Shown: positions 55,158-63,984, numbered from the stretch's first letter. The stretch: DNA of 64,000 bases from Actinophytocola sp044466355 (GCF_044466355.1 NZ_JBITMQ010000003.1:248001-312000), one strand, 5' to 3'. Notes: generated by a model from the sequence alone, not told the origin. Program-made: numbers and translations.

Positions 55158-55181
55158 GCTCACTCCGCAAGCTCCGTTCGG
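55158..55181 (-). repeat. Dispersed repeat core between the kinase and the ABC transporter
   Basis: The reverse complement reads CGAACGGAGCTTGCGGAGTG plus AGC, the same as the pat 3'-end unit. It lies in the divergent promoter region of the kinase and ABC-2 genes. Confidence 0.85.
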
Positions 55182-55193
55182 AGGCTAACCCGC

Positions 55194-56006
55194 GTGCCGT
55201 CGACCAGTGGCGTCCGGGTACTCGCCGCGCTCGCGGGAGCCGAGTTCCGGCGTTACGCCACCTACCGCCAGGCGACCTTCGCCGGCGCGTTCACCAACAC
55301 CGTCTTCGGCTTCGTCCGCTGCTACACGCTGCTGTCGGTGGCGGCCGTGACCGGGACGATGGCGGGCTACGACGCGGCCCAGCTGGTCACGTTCGTGTGG
55401 GTGGGGCAGGGGCTGCTCGCGGTCGTCAACTACTGGGGTCAGCAGGAGCTGCCGGAGCGGGTGCGGACCGGGCAGGTGGTGACCGACCTGCTGCGGCCGG
55501 TGGACCTGATGGCCGCGTTCGTCGCCGCCGACGTCGGCCGCGCCTGCCACGCGATGCTGACCCGGTTCGTGGTCCCCGTGGTGGTCGGGCTGCTGGCGTT
55601 CGACTTCTACCTGCCGGCGCACGCGTGGACGTACCTGCTGTTCGCGGTGTCGGTGCTGCTGGCGGTGCTGTTGTGTTCCGCGTGCCGGTACCTGGTGGCG
55701 CTGACGGGCTTCTGGCTCCTCGACGTGCGTGGCGCGCACATGGTGTGGGTCGTCGCGTCCGGCGCGGGCAGCGGGCTGTACTTCCCGATCACCGTGCTGC
55801 CGGACTGGCTCGCGGTGACGCTGTGGGTGGGCACCCCGTTGCCGTCACTGCTGCAGGCGCCACTGGACGTGCTAGTCGAGCGGGGCGGCACCGGCCACGG
55901 GCTGCTGCTGGTCGCTGGGCAGGCGGCGTGGTTGCTGGTCGTGGTGGCGCTGGGCCGGGTCGTGCAGGCGCGGGCGGTGCGCCGGCTGGTGGTGCAGGGT
56001 GGCTGA
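55194..56006 (+). CDS. ABC-2 type transporter permease (COG4587 type)
   Basis: A 270-residue membrane protein with six predicted helices and an N-terminal amphipathic stretch (AEFRRYATYRQATFAGAFTN). It is the first permease of an uncharacterised ABC-2 exporter family (COG4586/4587/3694 set). The GTG start has GGAGG nine bases upstream; the frame is open further but crosses the repeat. It overlaps the next permease by 8 bp. The substrate is unknown. Confidence 0.88.
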   Translation: MPSTSGVRVLAALAGAEFRRYATYRQATFAGAFTNTVFGFVRCYTLLSVAAVTGTMAGYDAAQLVTFVWVGQGLLAVVNYWGQQELPERVRTGQVVTDLLRPVDLMAAFVAADVGRACHAMLTRFVVPVVVGLLAFDFYLPAHAWTYLLFAVSVLLAVLLCSACRYLVALTGFWLLDVRGAHMVWVVASGAGSGLYFPITVLPDWLAVTLWVGTPLPSLLQAPLDVLVERGGTGHGLLLVAGQAAWLLVVVALGRVVQARAVRRLVVQGG

Positions 56007-56796
56007 GCGTCCGTACACAAGCCTCCTGACCGCGCAGATCCGGAGCCAGACGCAGTACCGGTTCTCGTTCGGGGTCGACCTGTTCTTCTCGACCGTGCTG
56101 ACCTCGCTGGACCTGGTCACCATCCTGGTGCTGTTCTCGGTCAACGACAGCCTCGGCGGGTTCGGCGGTCGCGAGGTGCTGCTGATGGTGGGGATCGCCG
56201 CGCTCGCGTTCCCGCTCGCCGACCTCGCGGTGGGCAACGTGGAGCGGCTGCGGGTGTTCGTGCGGTCGGGGCTGTTCGACGCGGTGCTGCTGCGGCCGTT
56301 GTCGCCGCTCGTGCAGTTGGTCGCGATGGACTTCGCGCCGCGGCGGGTGGGCCGGGTCGTGCAGGGCACGGTGATCTACGTGGTCGCGTTGCTGCACGCG
56401 CCCGTCCAGTGGTCGCCGGGGGTGTGGCTGCTGGTCGTGCTGGCACCGCTCGCGGGTGCGGTGTTCTTCGGGGCCGTGTTCGTGTTCTTCGCGACGGTCG
56501 CGTTCTGGTGGATCGACGTGGGCGAGATCGCCAACGCCTTCACCTACGGCGGCAAGGACGTTTCGGCGTATCCCATGACCGTGTTCGGCGGGTGGTTCCG
56601 TCGGTTCTTCGCCTACGGCTTGGGGTTCGCGTTCGTCGCGTACCTGCCGGCACTCGCCATGCTCGGCCGGTCCGACCCGCTCGGGGTGCCGGACTGGCTG
56701 CGCTGGTGCTCGCCGTTGACCGCGTCGCTCGTCGCCGTGCTCGCCGGGTTGTTCTGGCGTACCGGTGTCCGTCACTACCGGAGTACAGGGTCGTGA
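55999..56796 (+). CDS. ABC-2 type transporter permease (COG3694 type)
   Basis: A 265-residue permease with about six helices, beginning MAERPYTSLLTAQIRSQTQY. It has the family loop DVSAYPMTVFGGWFRRFFAY near residue 195. Overlaps on both sides (8 bp with the first permease, 4 bp GTGA with the ATPase gene) show tight co-translation. It forms the second half of a heterodimeric channel. Confidence 0.9.
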   Translation: MAERPYTSLLTAQIRSQTQYRFSFGVDLFFSTVLTSLDLVTILVLFSVNDSLGGFGGREVLLMVGIAALAFPLADLAVGNVERLRVFVRSGLFDAVLLRPLSPLVQLVAMDFAPRRVGRVVQGTVIYVVALLHAPVQWSPGVWLLVVLAPLAGAVFFGAVFVFFATVAFWWIDVGEIANAFTYGGKDVSAYPMTVFGGWFRRFFAYGLGFAFVAYLPALAMLGRSDPLGVPDWLRWCSPLTASLVAVLAGLFWRTGVRHYRSTGS

Positions 56797-57746
56797 TCAT
56801 CCAGACTTCCGCGCTGCGCAAGGACTTCACCGTATGGAAGAAGGCGGGCCGGTTCCGCCGCGAGAGGACCACGGTGTCCGCTGTGGACGGTGTGACCCTG
56901 TCGGTCGACGAGGGGGAGATGCTCGGCTATATCGGGCCGAACGGTGCGGGCAAGTCGACCACACTCAAGATGATGACCGGGGTGCTCAGCCCGTCCGGCG
57001 GCAATGTGTCGGTGTGCGGGCTGACGCCGGTGCCGCAGCGCGTGCGACTGGCACGGCAGATCGGGGTGGTGTTCGGGCAGCGGTCGCAGCTGTGGTGGGA
57101 CCTGCCGCTCACGGAGTCCTTTTCCTTGCTGCGCCACGTCTACGGCGTGCCACCGGCCGACCACGCGGCCCGGCTGAGGTACTGCCGTGCGCTGCTGGAC
57201 CTGGACTCCTTCATGGACACTCCCGTGCGGCAACTCTCGCTGGGGCAACGGATGCGTGGCGAGCTGACCGCCGCGTTGCTGCACGGCCCGAAGGTGCTGT
57301 TCCTCGACGAGCCGACGATCGGGCTGGACGTGCTGAGCAAGCAGGCCGTGCGCGCGTTCCTGTCCGAGGTCGCCGACCGCGGCGACACGACGGTCGTGCT
57401 CACCACCCACGACCTCGCCGACATCGAGAAGCTGTGCAAGCGGCTCGTGGTGATCGACCACGGCCGCGTCGTGCACGACGGGACGCTCGAGGAACTGCAT
57501 GCCGCGTACCGGTCGAAGCGTCGGATCGTGGCGGACCTGGACGCGCCGTGGCCGGACGGGCTGACGCTGCCGGGTGCGGTCGTGGAGAGCGTGGCAGGGC
57601 AGCGGGTGACGTTGACGCTGGAGGGCACGACCGCGGGCGAGGTCGTGGCACGGCTCGCGCAGGCGGTGCCGCTGCGTGACCTGTCGGTGCTGGAGCCGGA
57701 GATCGAGGACGTCGTCGCGAGGCTGTACGCACAGGCCCGCGAGTAG
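56793..57746 (+). CDS. ABC-2 type transporter ATP-binding protein (COG4586 type)
   Basis: A 317-residue ATPase with Walker A GPNGAGKSTT, a Q-loop VFGQRSQLWWDLP typical of COG4586, the signature LSLGQRMRGELTAALL (a non-canonical LSLGQ), Walker B VLFLDEPTIGLD and switch TTHD. The C-terminal 70 residues are an accessory domain. It powers the two permeases encoded just upstream. Exporters of this group are often linked to resistance or cell-envelope lipids, but nothing here fixes the substrate. Confidence 0.92.
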   Translation: MIIQTSALRKDFTVWKKAGRFRRERTTVSAVDGVTLSVDEGEMLGYIGPNGAGKSTTLKMMTGVLSPSGGNVSVCGLTPVPQRVRLARQIGVVFGQRSQLWWDLPLTESFSLLRHVYGVPPADHAARLRYCRALLDLDSFMDTPVRQLSLGQRMRGELTAALLHGPKVLFLDEPTIGLDVLSKQAVRAFLSEVADRGDTTVVLTTHDLADIEKLCKRLVVIDHGRVVHDGTLEELHAAYRSKRRIVADLDAPWPDGLTLPGAVVESVAGQRVTLTLEGTTAGEVVARLAQAVPLRDLSVLEPEIEDVVARLYAQARE

Positions 57747-57759
57747 TTAGGGTGGGCGC

Positions 57760-57822
57760 GTGACGGAGTTCAAGCTGCCGCTGTACGGCAGCGACACGGA
57801 ACGCGGCGACCTCGCTCCCTGA
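57760..57822 (+). CDS. 20-residue open frame before the second add gene
   Basis: VTEFKLPLYGSDTERGDLAP and stop, 51 bp upstream of add. It has a GTG start and a weak GGTGGGC site. It may be a leader peptide, a truncated gene remnant or chance. The amino-acid composition is ordinary, not clearly non-coding. Confidence 0.2.
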   Translation: MTEFKLPLYGSDTERGDLAP

Positions 57823-57873
57823 GTCGTTCCGCGCCACCGCCATGTCACCTTTCTCTTACAGGGAGCCCTTTTC

Positions 57874-58875
57874 ATGCTGCGTGCGTACATCCATGCCCTG
57901 CCCAAGGTCGAGCTGCACGTCCACCTCGTCGGCTCGGCGAGCGTCGACACCGTCCTGGCGCTCGCCGAGCGCCACCCGGAGGCCGGGGTGCCGACGGACC
58001 GTGCCGAGCTCGCCGCGTTCTACGAGTTCCGGGACTTCGACCACTTCCTGAAGGTCTACTGGGCCGTGCAGTCGATGCTGCGCGACCGCGGCGACATCGA
58101 CGTGCTCGTGACCGGTCTCGCGGCCGAGCTGGCCGCGCAGAACGTGCGGTACGCCGAGGTCACGGTCACCCCGTACAACCACCTGCTCGACGGCATGCGC
58201 GGCGACGAGCTGCTGGCGGGGCTGGAGTCCGGCCGCGCCACCGCCCACGACGTGCACGGCGTCGAGCTGGCCTGGGTGTTCGACATCCCCGGCGAGAAGG
58301 GTGTCGTGGCCGGACGCGAGACGCTCACGTTCGCGTTGCGGGAACGGCCGGACGGGCTCGTCGCGTTCGGGCTCGGCGGGCCGGAGGTCGGGGTGGGCCG
58401 CGCCCAGTTCGCGCCGTTCTTCACCGCGGCACGCGAGGCGGGCCTGCACAGCGTGCCGCACGCCGGCGAGACCACCAGCCCGGCGACGGTGTGGTCGGCG
58501 ATCCACGACCTCGGGGCGGAACGGATCGGGCACGGCACGTCGTCGGCGGCCGACCCGGCGCTGCTCGCCCACCTGGCCGAGCACGGCATCCCGCTGGAGG
58601 TGTGCCCGACGTCGAACGTGCGCACCCGCCAGGTGGCGTCGGTCGACGCGCACCCGGTGCGGCGGATGCTGGACCACGGCGTGGTGGTCACCCTCAACAC
58701 CGACGACCCGCCGATGTTCGGTGCCACGCTGGAAGGCGAGTACCTGGCGGTCGCGACATCCCTTGGCCTGCGACGGAACGAGGTGGCCGCACTGGCGGCG
58801 AACGGGGTCCGATCGGCGTTCCTGCCGGACACCCGCAAGGCCGCACTGCTGGCGGAGATCGCCGCCGTCAGCTGA
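57874..58875 (+). CDS. add: Adenosine deaminase (second copy)
   Basis: A 333-residue adenosine/adenine deaminase family protein: HVHLVGS near residue 16, VPHAGETTSP, IGHGTSSA and NTDDPPMF. It is clearly similar to the product at 37163 throughout, including the C-terminal RKAALLAEI, but differs enough to be an old paralogue. The ATG has CAGGGAG upstream. It is convergent with psuG by an 8-bp overlap and close to a kinase and a transporter, suggesting a nucleoside-salvage locus. A substrate different from adenosine is possible. Confidence 0.93.
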   Translation: MLRAYIHALPKVELHVHLVGSASVDTVLALAERHPEAGVPTDRAELAAFYEFRDFDHFLKVYWAVQSMLRDRGDIDVLVTGLAAELAAQNVRYAEVTVTPYNHLLDGMRGDELLAGLESGRATAHDVHGVELAWVFDIPGEKGVVAGRETLTFALRERPDGLVAFGLGGPEVGVGRAQFAPFFTAAREAGLHSVPHAGETTSPATVWSAIHDLGAERIGHGTSSAADPALLAHLAEHGIPLEVCPTSNVRTRQVASVDAHPVRRMLDHGVVVTLNTDDPPMFGATLEGEYLAVATSLGLRRNEVAALAANGVRSAFLPDTRKAALLAEIAAVS

Positions 58876-59782
58876 GGTTCGTCAGCGCGACCGCGACCTC
58901 GGCGGCCAGGGCGACGTTCGACAGCACCAGTGCCTCGTTCGCGTCGAGGCTCACGCCGTCGCTCGCCGTGTGGAAGTGCTCCAGCAGCACGGGCGTGACG
59001 TCGCCGCCGCGGACGTCGCCCGCCGCCACCTTCGCCATGCCCTCCGCGAGAAGGCGGTCGTGCAGTCCGCGGTCCATCTCGCTGGCCTCGGGGATCGGGT
59101 TCGTCAGCAGCACCCCCGAACCCGGTCCCTGGGCGCGGTGGGCCGCGACCACGGCCGCCGCCTCCTGCGGGTTGTTCACGCGCCACGGCACCGGGAAGCG
59201 GGACTCGCGGCGGTAGAACGCGGGGAACGAGTTCGTGCGGTAGCCGATCACCGGTACGGAACGGGTCTCCAGCACCTCGATCGTGGCGCCGATGTCCAGC
59301 ACCGACTTGACCCCGGAGCAGACGACGGTGACCGGGGTGGTCGCCAGCACCTCGAGGTCCGCGGACACGTCCCACGACTTCGCCTCACCCGGCGGGGGCA
59401 GGTGCACGCCGCCGAGCCCGCCGGTGCCGAACACCGGGATACCGGCCGCGTACGCGATCACCGACGTGCTCGCGATCGTGGTCGCGCCGTCGCGGCTCAG
59501 CGCCACGGCCGGGCCGAGGTCGCGGGCAGACAGCTTCGCGAGCTCCGCGTCCGCCGCGCACACCCGGTCCAGCTCGGCCTCGGTGAGACCGACGCGGATC
59601 TGCCCGTCCAGCACGGCGATCGTCGCGGGCACCGCGCCGGCGGCGCGGACCGCGTCCTCGATCGCGGTCGCCACCTTGCGGTTGCGGCCCGGCGGCAGCC
59701 CGTGCGCCAGGATCGTGCTCTCCAGCGCCACCACGGCACGTCCGTCGGCCTGGGCGGCCGTCACTTCCTCGGTGACTCGCAT
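58868..59782 (-). CDS. psuG: Pseudouridine-5'-phosphate glycosidase
   Basis: It splits pseudouridine 5'-phosphate into uracil and ribose 5-phosphate. The 304-residue protein has the family landmarks ALESTILAHGLPPGRN, ASTSVIAYAAGIPVFGTGGL, SGVKSVLDIGATIEVLET and YRTNSFPAFY. ATG 59782 with AAAGGA is chosen; the frame continues upstream without a good site. A pseudouridine kinase is required upstream in the pathway; the PfkB kinase at 54225 is a candidate. It is divergent from the rox gene. Confidence 0.94.
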   Translation of the reverse strand: MRVTEEVTAAQADGRAVVALESTILAHGLPPGRNRKVATAIEDAVRAAGAVPATIAVLDGQIRVGLTEAELDRVCAADAELAKLSARDLGPAVALSRDGATTIASTSVIAYAAGIPVFGTGGLGGVHLPPPGEAKSWDVSADLEVLATTPVTVVCSGVKSVLDIGATIEVLETRSVPVIGYRTNSFPAFYRRESRFPVPWRVNNPQEAAAVVAAHRAQGPGSGVLLTNPIPEASEMDRGLHDRLLAEGMAKVAAGDVRGGDVTPVLLEHFHTASDGVSLDANEALVLSNVALAAEVAVALTNLS

Positions 59783-59984
59783 GTGGTCCTTTCCCGTCAC
59801 GACGCGACCCGCTCCGGTCGCGCGTCGGCCAGCGGCGGCAGCGGGCAGTGGAGGAGCGCGCACACGGTGCGCAGCAGCTCGTCATCACGCCGTCGTACCC
59901 GATGACCGCGCGACCAACACGACGACGGCGACGAGGAAGAGCACGGCCAGGACTCCCCGCCACTACCAACGTACAGCGCACCCC

Positions 59985-60003
59985 TGGGCTTGCGGCAAGA
60001 CCC
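59985..60003 (+). promoter_or_regulatory. Rifamycin-associated element (RAE) upstream of rox
   Basis: TGGGCTTGCGGCAAGACCC matches the RAE consensus GGGGCTTGCGGCAAGGCCC at 17 of 19 positions, 61 bp before the rox start. RAE marks rifamycin-inducible resistance genes in actinobacteria. A -10-like CACAAT begins at 60015, placing RAE over the -35 region. Confidence 0.88.
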
Positions 60004-60063
60004 CCGGGATGGCCCACAATTCGCCGGCCAACGCCATTACCAGGGAAAACAGAGGAATCTTCC

Positions 60064-61494
60064 GTGACTGACGTGATCATCGCGGGCGGTGGGCCGACCG
60101 GCATGGTGCTGGCCGCCGAGCTGCGGTTGCACGGCGTGCGCGTGGTCGTGGTGGAGCGGGACGCGAAGCCGACCGAGGTGGTCCGGTCGCTCGGGCTGCA
60201 CGTGCGCGGCATCGAGCTGATGGATCAGCGCGGGCTGCTGGAGCGGTTCCTCGCGCACGGCAGGAAGCGCCCGCTCGGCGGGTTCTTCGCAGGCATCGCG
60301 AAGAAGTCGCCGGAGCGGCTGGACACCGCGCACGGCTACGTCCTCGGCATCCCGCAGACGATCACCGACCGGCTGCTGACCGAGCACGCCGAGGCGCTCG
60401 GGGCCGAGATCCGGCGCGGGTGCGCACTGACCGGGCTGACCCAGGACGACGACGGGGTGACCGCGGAACTGGCCGACGGCACGCGGATGCGCGCGCGGTG
60501 GCTCGTCGGCTGCGACGGCGGCCGTGGCACCGTGCGCGGGCTGCTCGGTGTCGGGTTCCCCGGCGAGCCGTCGCGGGCCGACACCCTGCTCGGTGCGATG
60601 GCGGCGGACATGCCCGCCGAGCAGCTGATGGCGAGGATGACCGAGGTCCGCGAGACGCAGAAGCGGTTCGGCTTCATGCCGCTGCCGGAAGGGGGATACC
60701 GCGTCGCCGTGCCCGCAGACGGCGTGGCGGCGGACCGCACCGTCCCGCCGACGTTCGACGAGTTCCGGCGACGGCTGGTGGCCGTGGCGGGCACCGACTT
60801 CGGGGTGCACTCGCCGCGCTGGCTGTCCCGTTTCGGCGACGGCACCCGGCAGGCCGAGCGGTACCGGGTGGGCAGGGTGTTCCTGGCGGGCGACGCGGCG
60901 CACGTCCACCCGCCCGCCGGTGGGCAGGGCCTCAACCTCGGTGTCCAGGACGCGTTCAACCTCGGCTGGAAGCTCGCCGCGGCGGTCACGGGTTGGGCAC
61001 CCGCCGGCCTGCTGGACACCTACGAGACCGAACGGCACCCGGTGGCGGCCGACGTGCTGAACCACACCCGCGCGCAGATGGAGCTGATGTCGACCGAGCC
61101 GGGCCCGCGGGCGGTGCGCGGGCTGCTCGCGGAACTGATGGACTTCGACGAGGTCAACCGGTACCTGGTCGAGAAGCTCACCGCGATCGGCATCCGCTAC
61201 GACCTCGGCGACGGGCACGACCTGCTCGGCAGGCGCCTGCGGGACGTGCGCCTGAAACGGGGCCGCCTGTACGAGCTGATGCGCGGTGGCCGCGGACTGC
61301 TGCTCGACCAGACCGGCGCGCTGTCGGTCGACGGCTGGGCGGACCGGGTCGACCACGTCGCGGAGGTCAGCGAGGAGCTGACCGTGCCGGCGGTGCTGCT
61401 CCGGCCCGACGGCCACGCCGCGTGGGTCGGCGAGGACCAGCGGGCACTGGTGGCCGCGCTGACCAGGTGGTTCGGCGCGTCAGTCGCCCAGTGA
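60064..61494 (+). CDS. rox: Rifampin monooxygenase (FAD-dependent)
   Basis: A 476-residue group A flavoprotein hydroxylase that inactivates rifamycins by oxidising the naphthyl ring. It has the FAD motif IAGGGPTGMVLAAELRLHG, the DG motif VGCDGGRGTVRGLLGVGFPG, the GD motif LAGDAAHVHPP and GGQGLNLGVQDAFNLGWKLA. The C-terminal thioredoxin-like region (YELMRGGRGLLLDQTG, then VLLRPDGHAAWVGED) is that of Rox enzymes rather than polyketide hydroxylases. The RAE upstream strongly supports a rifamycin role. Start GTG 60064 follows AGAGGAA. Confidence 0.92.
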   Translation: MTDVIIAGGGPTGMVLAAELRLHGVRVVVVERDAKPTEVVRSLGLHVRGIELMDQRGLLERFLAHGRKRPLGGFFAGIAKKSPERLDTAHGYVLGIPQTITDRLLTEHAEALGAEIRRGCALTGLTQDDDGVTAELADGTRMRARWLVGCDGGRGTVRGLLGVGFPGEPSRADTLLGAMAADMPAEQLMARMTEVRETQKRFGFMPLPEGGYRVAVPADGVAADRTVPPTFDEFRRRLVAVAGTDFGVHSPRWLSRFGDGTRQAERYRVGRVFLAGDAAHVHPPAGGQGLNLGVQDAFNLGWKLAAAVTGWAPAGLLDTYETERHPVAADVLNHTRAQMELMSTEPGPRAVRGLLAELMDFDEVNRYLVEKLTAIGIRYDLGDGHDLLGRRLRDVRLKRGRLYELMRGGRGLLLDQTGALSVDGWADRVDHVAEVSEELTVPAVLLRPDGHAAWVGEDQRALVAALTRWFGASVAQ

Positions 61495-61576
61495 GATCCG
61501 TGGTGCCGCGCGTTTGACCGGGTCGTCCAGCTCCAGGTGGGCGGCCGGGCCGACGACCACGACCACGACGACGGGG

Positions 61577-62377
61577 TCAGTCGAAGATGGCCCTCGGCTT
61601 GGCCGCCTCGCGCAGCCAGCCCTCGAGCTGCTGTTCCCAGTTGGTGCGGCCCATCGCGGCGTACTCGACGACGAACGAGGCCAGCCGGGACTGCGTGCGG
61701 CCACCGAGCCCGCCGCCCTTGAGCACGCGGACCCGCTTGTGCACGTCCAGCACGACCTGCACGTCCCTCGGCCGGGCCAGGAACGACACCGCCACCTCGT
61801 CGAACACGTTCGCGAACGCGGGTGACGGCTGGAAGTTGATCTCCTGGAAGAACGGCAGCTGCTGGTCGACGCCGTCGATGCGGTTCTTCTCCAGGTTCGC
61901 GTCGCGGAACTTGAAGCCGATGCGGGTCAGCGCGTCGAGGATGCGGTGCTGGGCGGGCAGCGGCTCGATCGGGATCGCGTCCACGTCCTGCGGGTCGACG
62001 ACCGTGCGGGCGAGGTTCAGGTTCGTCTGGAGCCCGACCGCCATGCCGGTCAGGTACTTGCCCAGCACGGTGGTCACCGGGGTCTCCCACGGCATCTGCA
62101 CCTCGAAGGGCACCTTGATCTGCGCGCCCGCGCGGACGAGTTCCTTGCCCGCGAGCTGCACGTTCTGGAACGGCAGGTCGACGGTCTGGCCTTCTTCCCC
62201 CTCCTCGACCCTGGCCAGCAGGGTCACTGCCAGCGACTCGACCTCCTGGTCGACCTGGCCGCCGATGAGGATGACCTCGCCGTGCAGCGTGCCGCCGGGG
62301 CGGACGTGGCGGTCGAGGATGCGGGCGTCCACCGTCGCGCCGCCCTGGCCGAAGCTGGCCATCACCTTCTGGAACAT
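61577..62377 (-). CDS. Sporulation protein Spo0M family (arrestin-like)
   Basis: A 266-residue protein with the N-terminal arrestin-like double beta-sandwich of the Spo0M family: MFQKVMASFGQGGATVDARI, VRPGGTLHGEVILIGG, IKVPFEVQMPWETPVT. In Bacillus it affects sporulation and division; in non-sporulating actinobacteria the role is unclear. ATG 62377 is chosen with AGGA eight bases upstream. It is convergent with rox. A short in-phase-shifted frame after its stop (61480-61560) reads coherently and is noted as a possible remnant. Confidence 0.9.
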   Translation of the reverse strand: MFQKVMASFGQGGATVDARILDRHVRPGGTLHGEVILIGGQVDQEVESLAVTLLARVEEGEEGQTVDLPFQNVQLAGKELVRAGAQIKVPFEVQMPWETPVTTVLGKYLTGMAVGLQTNLNLARTVVDPQDVDAIPIEPLPAQHRILDALTRIGFKFRDANLEKNRIDGVDQQLPFFQEINFQPSPAFANVFDEVAVSFLARPRDVQVVLDVHKRVRVLKGGGLGGRTQSRLASFVVEYAAMGRTNWEQQLEGWLREAAKPRAIFD

Positions 62378-62416
62378 GGGCGCATCCTGCCAGCAGGTGA
62401 GCCGGTTCGCGGTCAT

Positions 62417-62442
62417 TTCGCGGAGCTTGCGGAGCGAGTCAT
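62417..62442 (+). repeat. Dispersed repeat core between spo0M and DUF3039
   Basis: TTCGCGGAGCTTGCGGAGCG plus AGTCAT: the GGAGCTTGCGGAGCGA core as at 7303 and 43571, in the divergent promoter region. Confidence 0.8.
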
Positions 62443-62467
62443 CGATTCGATCCGGCATCATTGCACC

Positions 62468-62710
62468 GTGAGTACCGAAACACTGACGAAGCCGGATGCC
62501 GACACCCGGGACACCACGGGTGACGACACCCCGAAGATGTTCCACTACGTCCGCAAGGACAAGATCGCCGAGAGCGCGGTCACCGGTTCGCTGGTGGTGG
62601 CGCTGTGCGGAGAGGTCTTCCCGGTGACACGTTCGCCCAAGCCCGGCTCGCCGGTGTGCCCCGAGTGCCAGAAGATCTTCAACAACCTGCCGCCCGGCGG
62701 CGACGACTGA
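62468..62710 (+). CDS. DUF3039 family protein
   Basis: An 80-residue soluble protein with an acidic Thr-rich N-terminus and a C-terminal zinc-ribbon-like half (FHYVRKDKIAESAVTGSLVV, ALCGEVF, CPECQKIFNNLP). The LCG and CPEC cysteines with the His could bind one metal. This is the actinobacterial DUF3039 layout (mycobacterial Rv2699c type). Start GTG 62468. Function is unknown. It is convergent with the YihY gene 4 bp away. Confidence 0.9.
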   Translation: MSTETLTKPDADTRDTTGDDTPKMFHYVRKDKIAESAVTGSLVVALCGEVFPVTRSPKPGSPVCPECQKIFNNLPPGGDD

Positions 62711-62714
62711 GCGG

Positions 62715-63806
62715 TCAGAGGTCCTGCTGCTGAGGCGCCGACCTCGGCTGGCCGACCTGCCCGTTCGGGCTCGACGACGGGTGGTCCGCCGCCGGTTGCT
62801 TCGGCTCCCGCGGTGCACGCGGCTCCGACTTGGCGGCCCTGGTCATCTCCAGCCGCCGCCAGCGGCGTCGCTGGCGGCGGGTCATGCGGGCGGGCCACAT
62901 CTCCTGGATCGCCGCGTTGAAGTAGGCCCCGATGACGATCGCGAGGCCGATGAAGAACGTGAACAGCAGGAACGCGATCGGTGTGGCCAGCGCGCCGTAG
63001 GTGTAGCCGGTCGTGGTGATCCACGAGATGTAGAGCCGCAGCCCGATGCTCGCGAGCAGGAACACGACCATGGCGAGCACCGCGCCGGGCAGGCCGCGGT
63101 GCCACGGCAGCTTCCTCGGCAGCGCGAGCTTGTAGAGCGTCGCGAGCGCCAGGACGAGCATCACACCGATCGCCGGGTAGTAGAACGCGTCCACCCAGAC
63201 CGAGATGTCGGGCCGCCACGCGACGGGGAACAGCTTCGGCAGCAGGTCGGGGCCGAGCGCGAGGATCGGCAGCCCGATCACCAGCAGCACCAGCGCGCCG
63301 AGGTAGAGCAGCAGCGCGAAGATCCGCTGCCACACCTCGTTGCGCACCCCGTACTGGTCGTGCGCGACGGTGATCGCGTCCACGAACGACGACATGGCCG
63401 ACGAGCCGGCCCACAGGGAGATCAGGAAACCGACGGTCAGGATCTCGCCGCGGCCGTGGCGCAGGATGTCGTCCACAGTGGGCTGGATGATGTCGTCGAC
63501 CACGTTGTTGCTGAACGCCGTGTGCGACCACTCGATGATCGAGTCGTGGACGGAGTCGATCACGTCCTGGCCGAACCACTGCGCGACGTAGCCGAGGCTG
63601 CCCAGCAGCCCGAGCAGCAGCGGCGGCAGCGACAGGACCTGCCAGAACGCGGCCTCGGCCGCCTCGGAGAACAGGTTGCCGTCCCACGCCTTGATCCACG
63701 TCCGCTTCAGCAGGCGCAGCGGCCCGCGCCGCGACGGTGCGTCGGTGGACGGCGTCGCGTGGTGCGGCGGCTGGTGCGGCTGGGGGCTCATCTCAGGGTC
63801 AAGCAT
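62715..63806 (-). CDS. YihY/BrkB family membrane protein
   Basis: A 363-residue polytopic protein: a Pro/His-rich N-terminal tail, six helices across about residues 50-300 with the family stretches AFWQVLSLPPLLLGLLGSLG and GYTYGALATPIAFLLFTFFI, and a basic C-terminal tail (TRRQRRRWRRLEMTRAAKSE). The family was once called ribonuclease BN in error; its role is unknown. ATG 63806 (MLDPEMSPQPHQ) is taken, with ATG 63791 as alternative; the frame further up lacks a site. Confidence 0.9.
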   Translation of the reverse strand: MLDPEMSPQPHQPPHHATPSTDAPSRRGPLRLLKRTWIKAWDGNLFSEAAEAAFWQVLSLPPLLLGLLGSLGYVAQWFGQDVIDSVHDSIIEWSHTAFSNNVVDDIIQPTVDDILRHGRGEILTVGFLISLWAGSSAMSSFVDAITVAHDQYGVRNEVWQRIFALLLYLGALVLLVIGLPILALGPDLLPKLFPVAWRPDISVWVDAFYYPAIGVMLVLALATLYKLALPRKLPWHRGLPGAVLAMVVFLLASIGLRLYISWITTTGYTYGALATPIAFLLFTFFIGLAIVIGAYFNAAIQEMWPARMTRRQRRRWRRLEMTRAAKSEPRAPREPKQPAADHPSSSPNGQVGQPRSAPQQQDL

Positions 63807-63984
63807 GGTCCATCGCCTGCCGCTTGGCGCGGCAGTCCCCGAGATCGTGACCCACGTGTCGCGCCTCGCGGGTCGCGCCGCGCTCCCGCGAAGTGCCAGA
63901 GGTAAAGTCATCCCCGCCCTCAACGTCGCCCGCTGAGGGCTTCGTTGTGCCAGGAGTGCGTCCAGGAGGGGAGCTGCCGGACGA

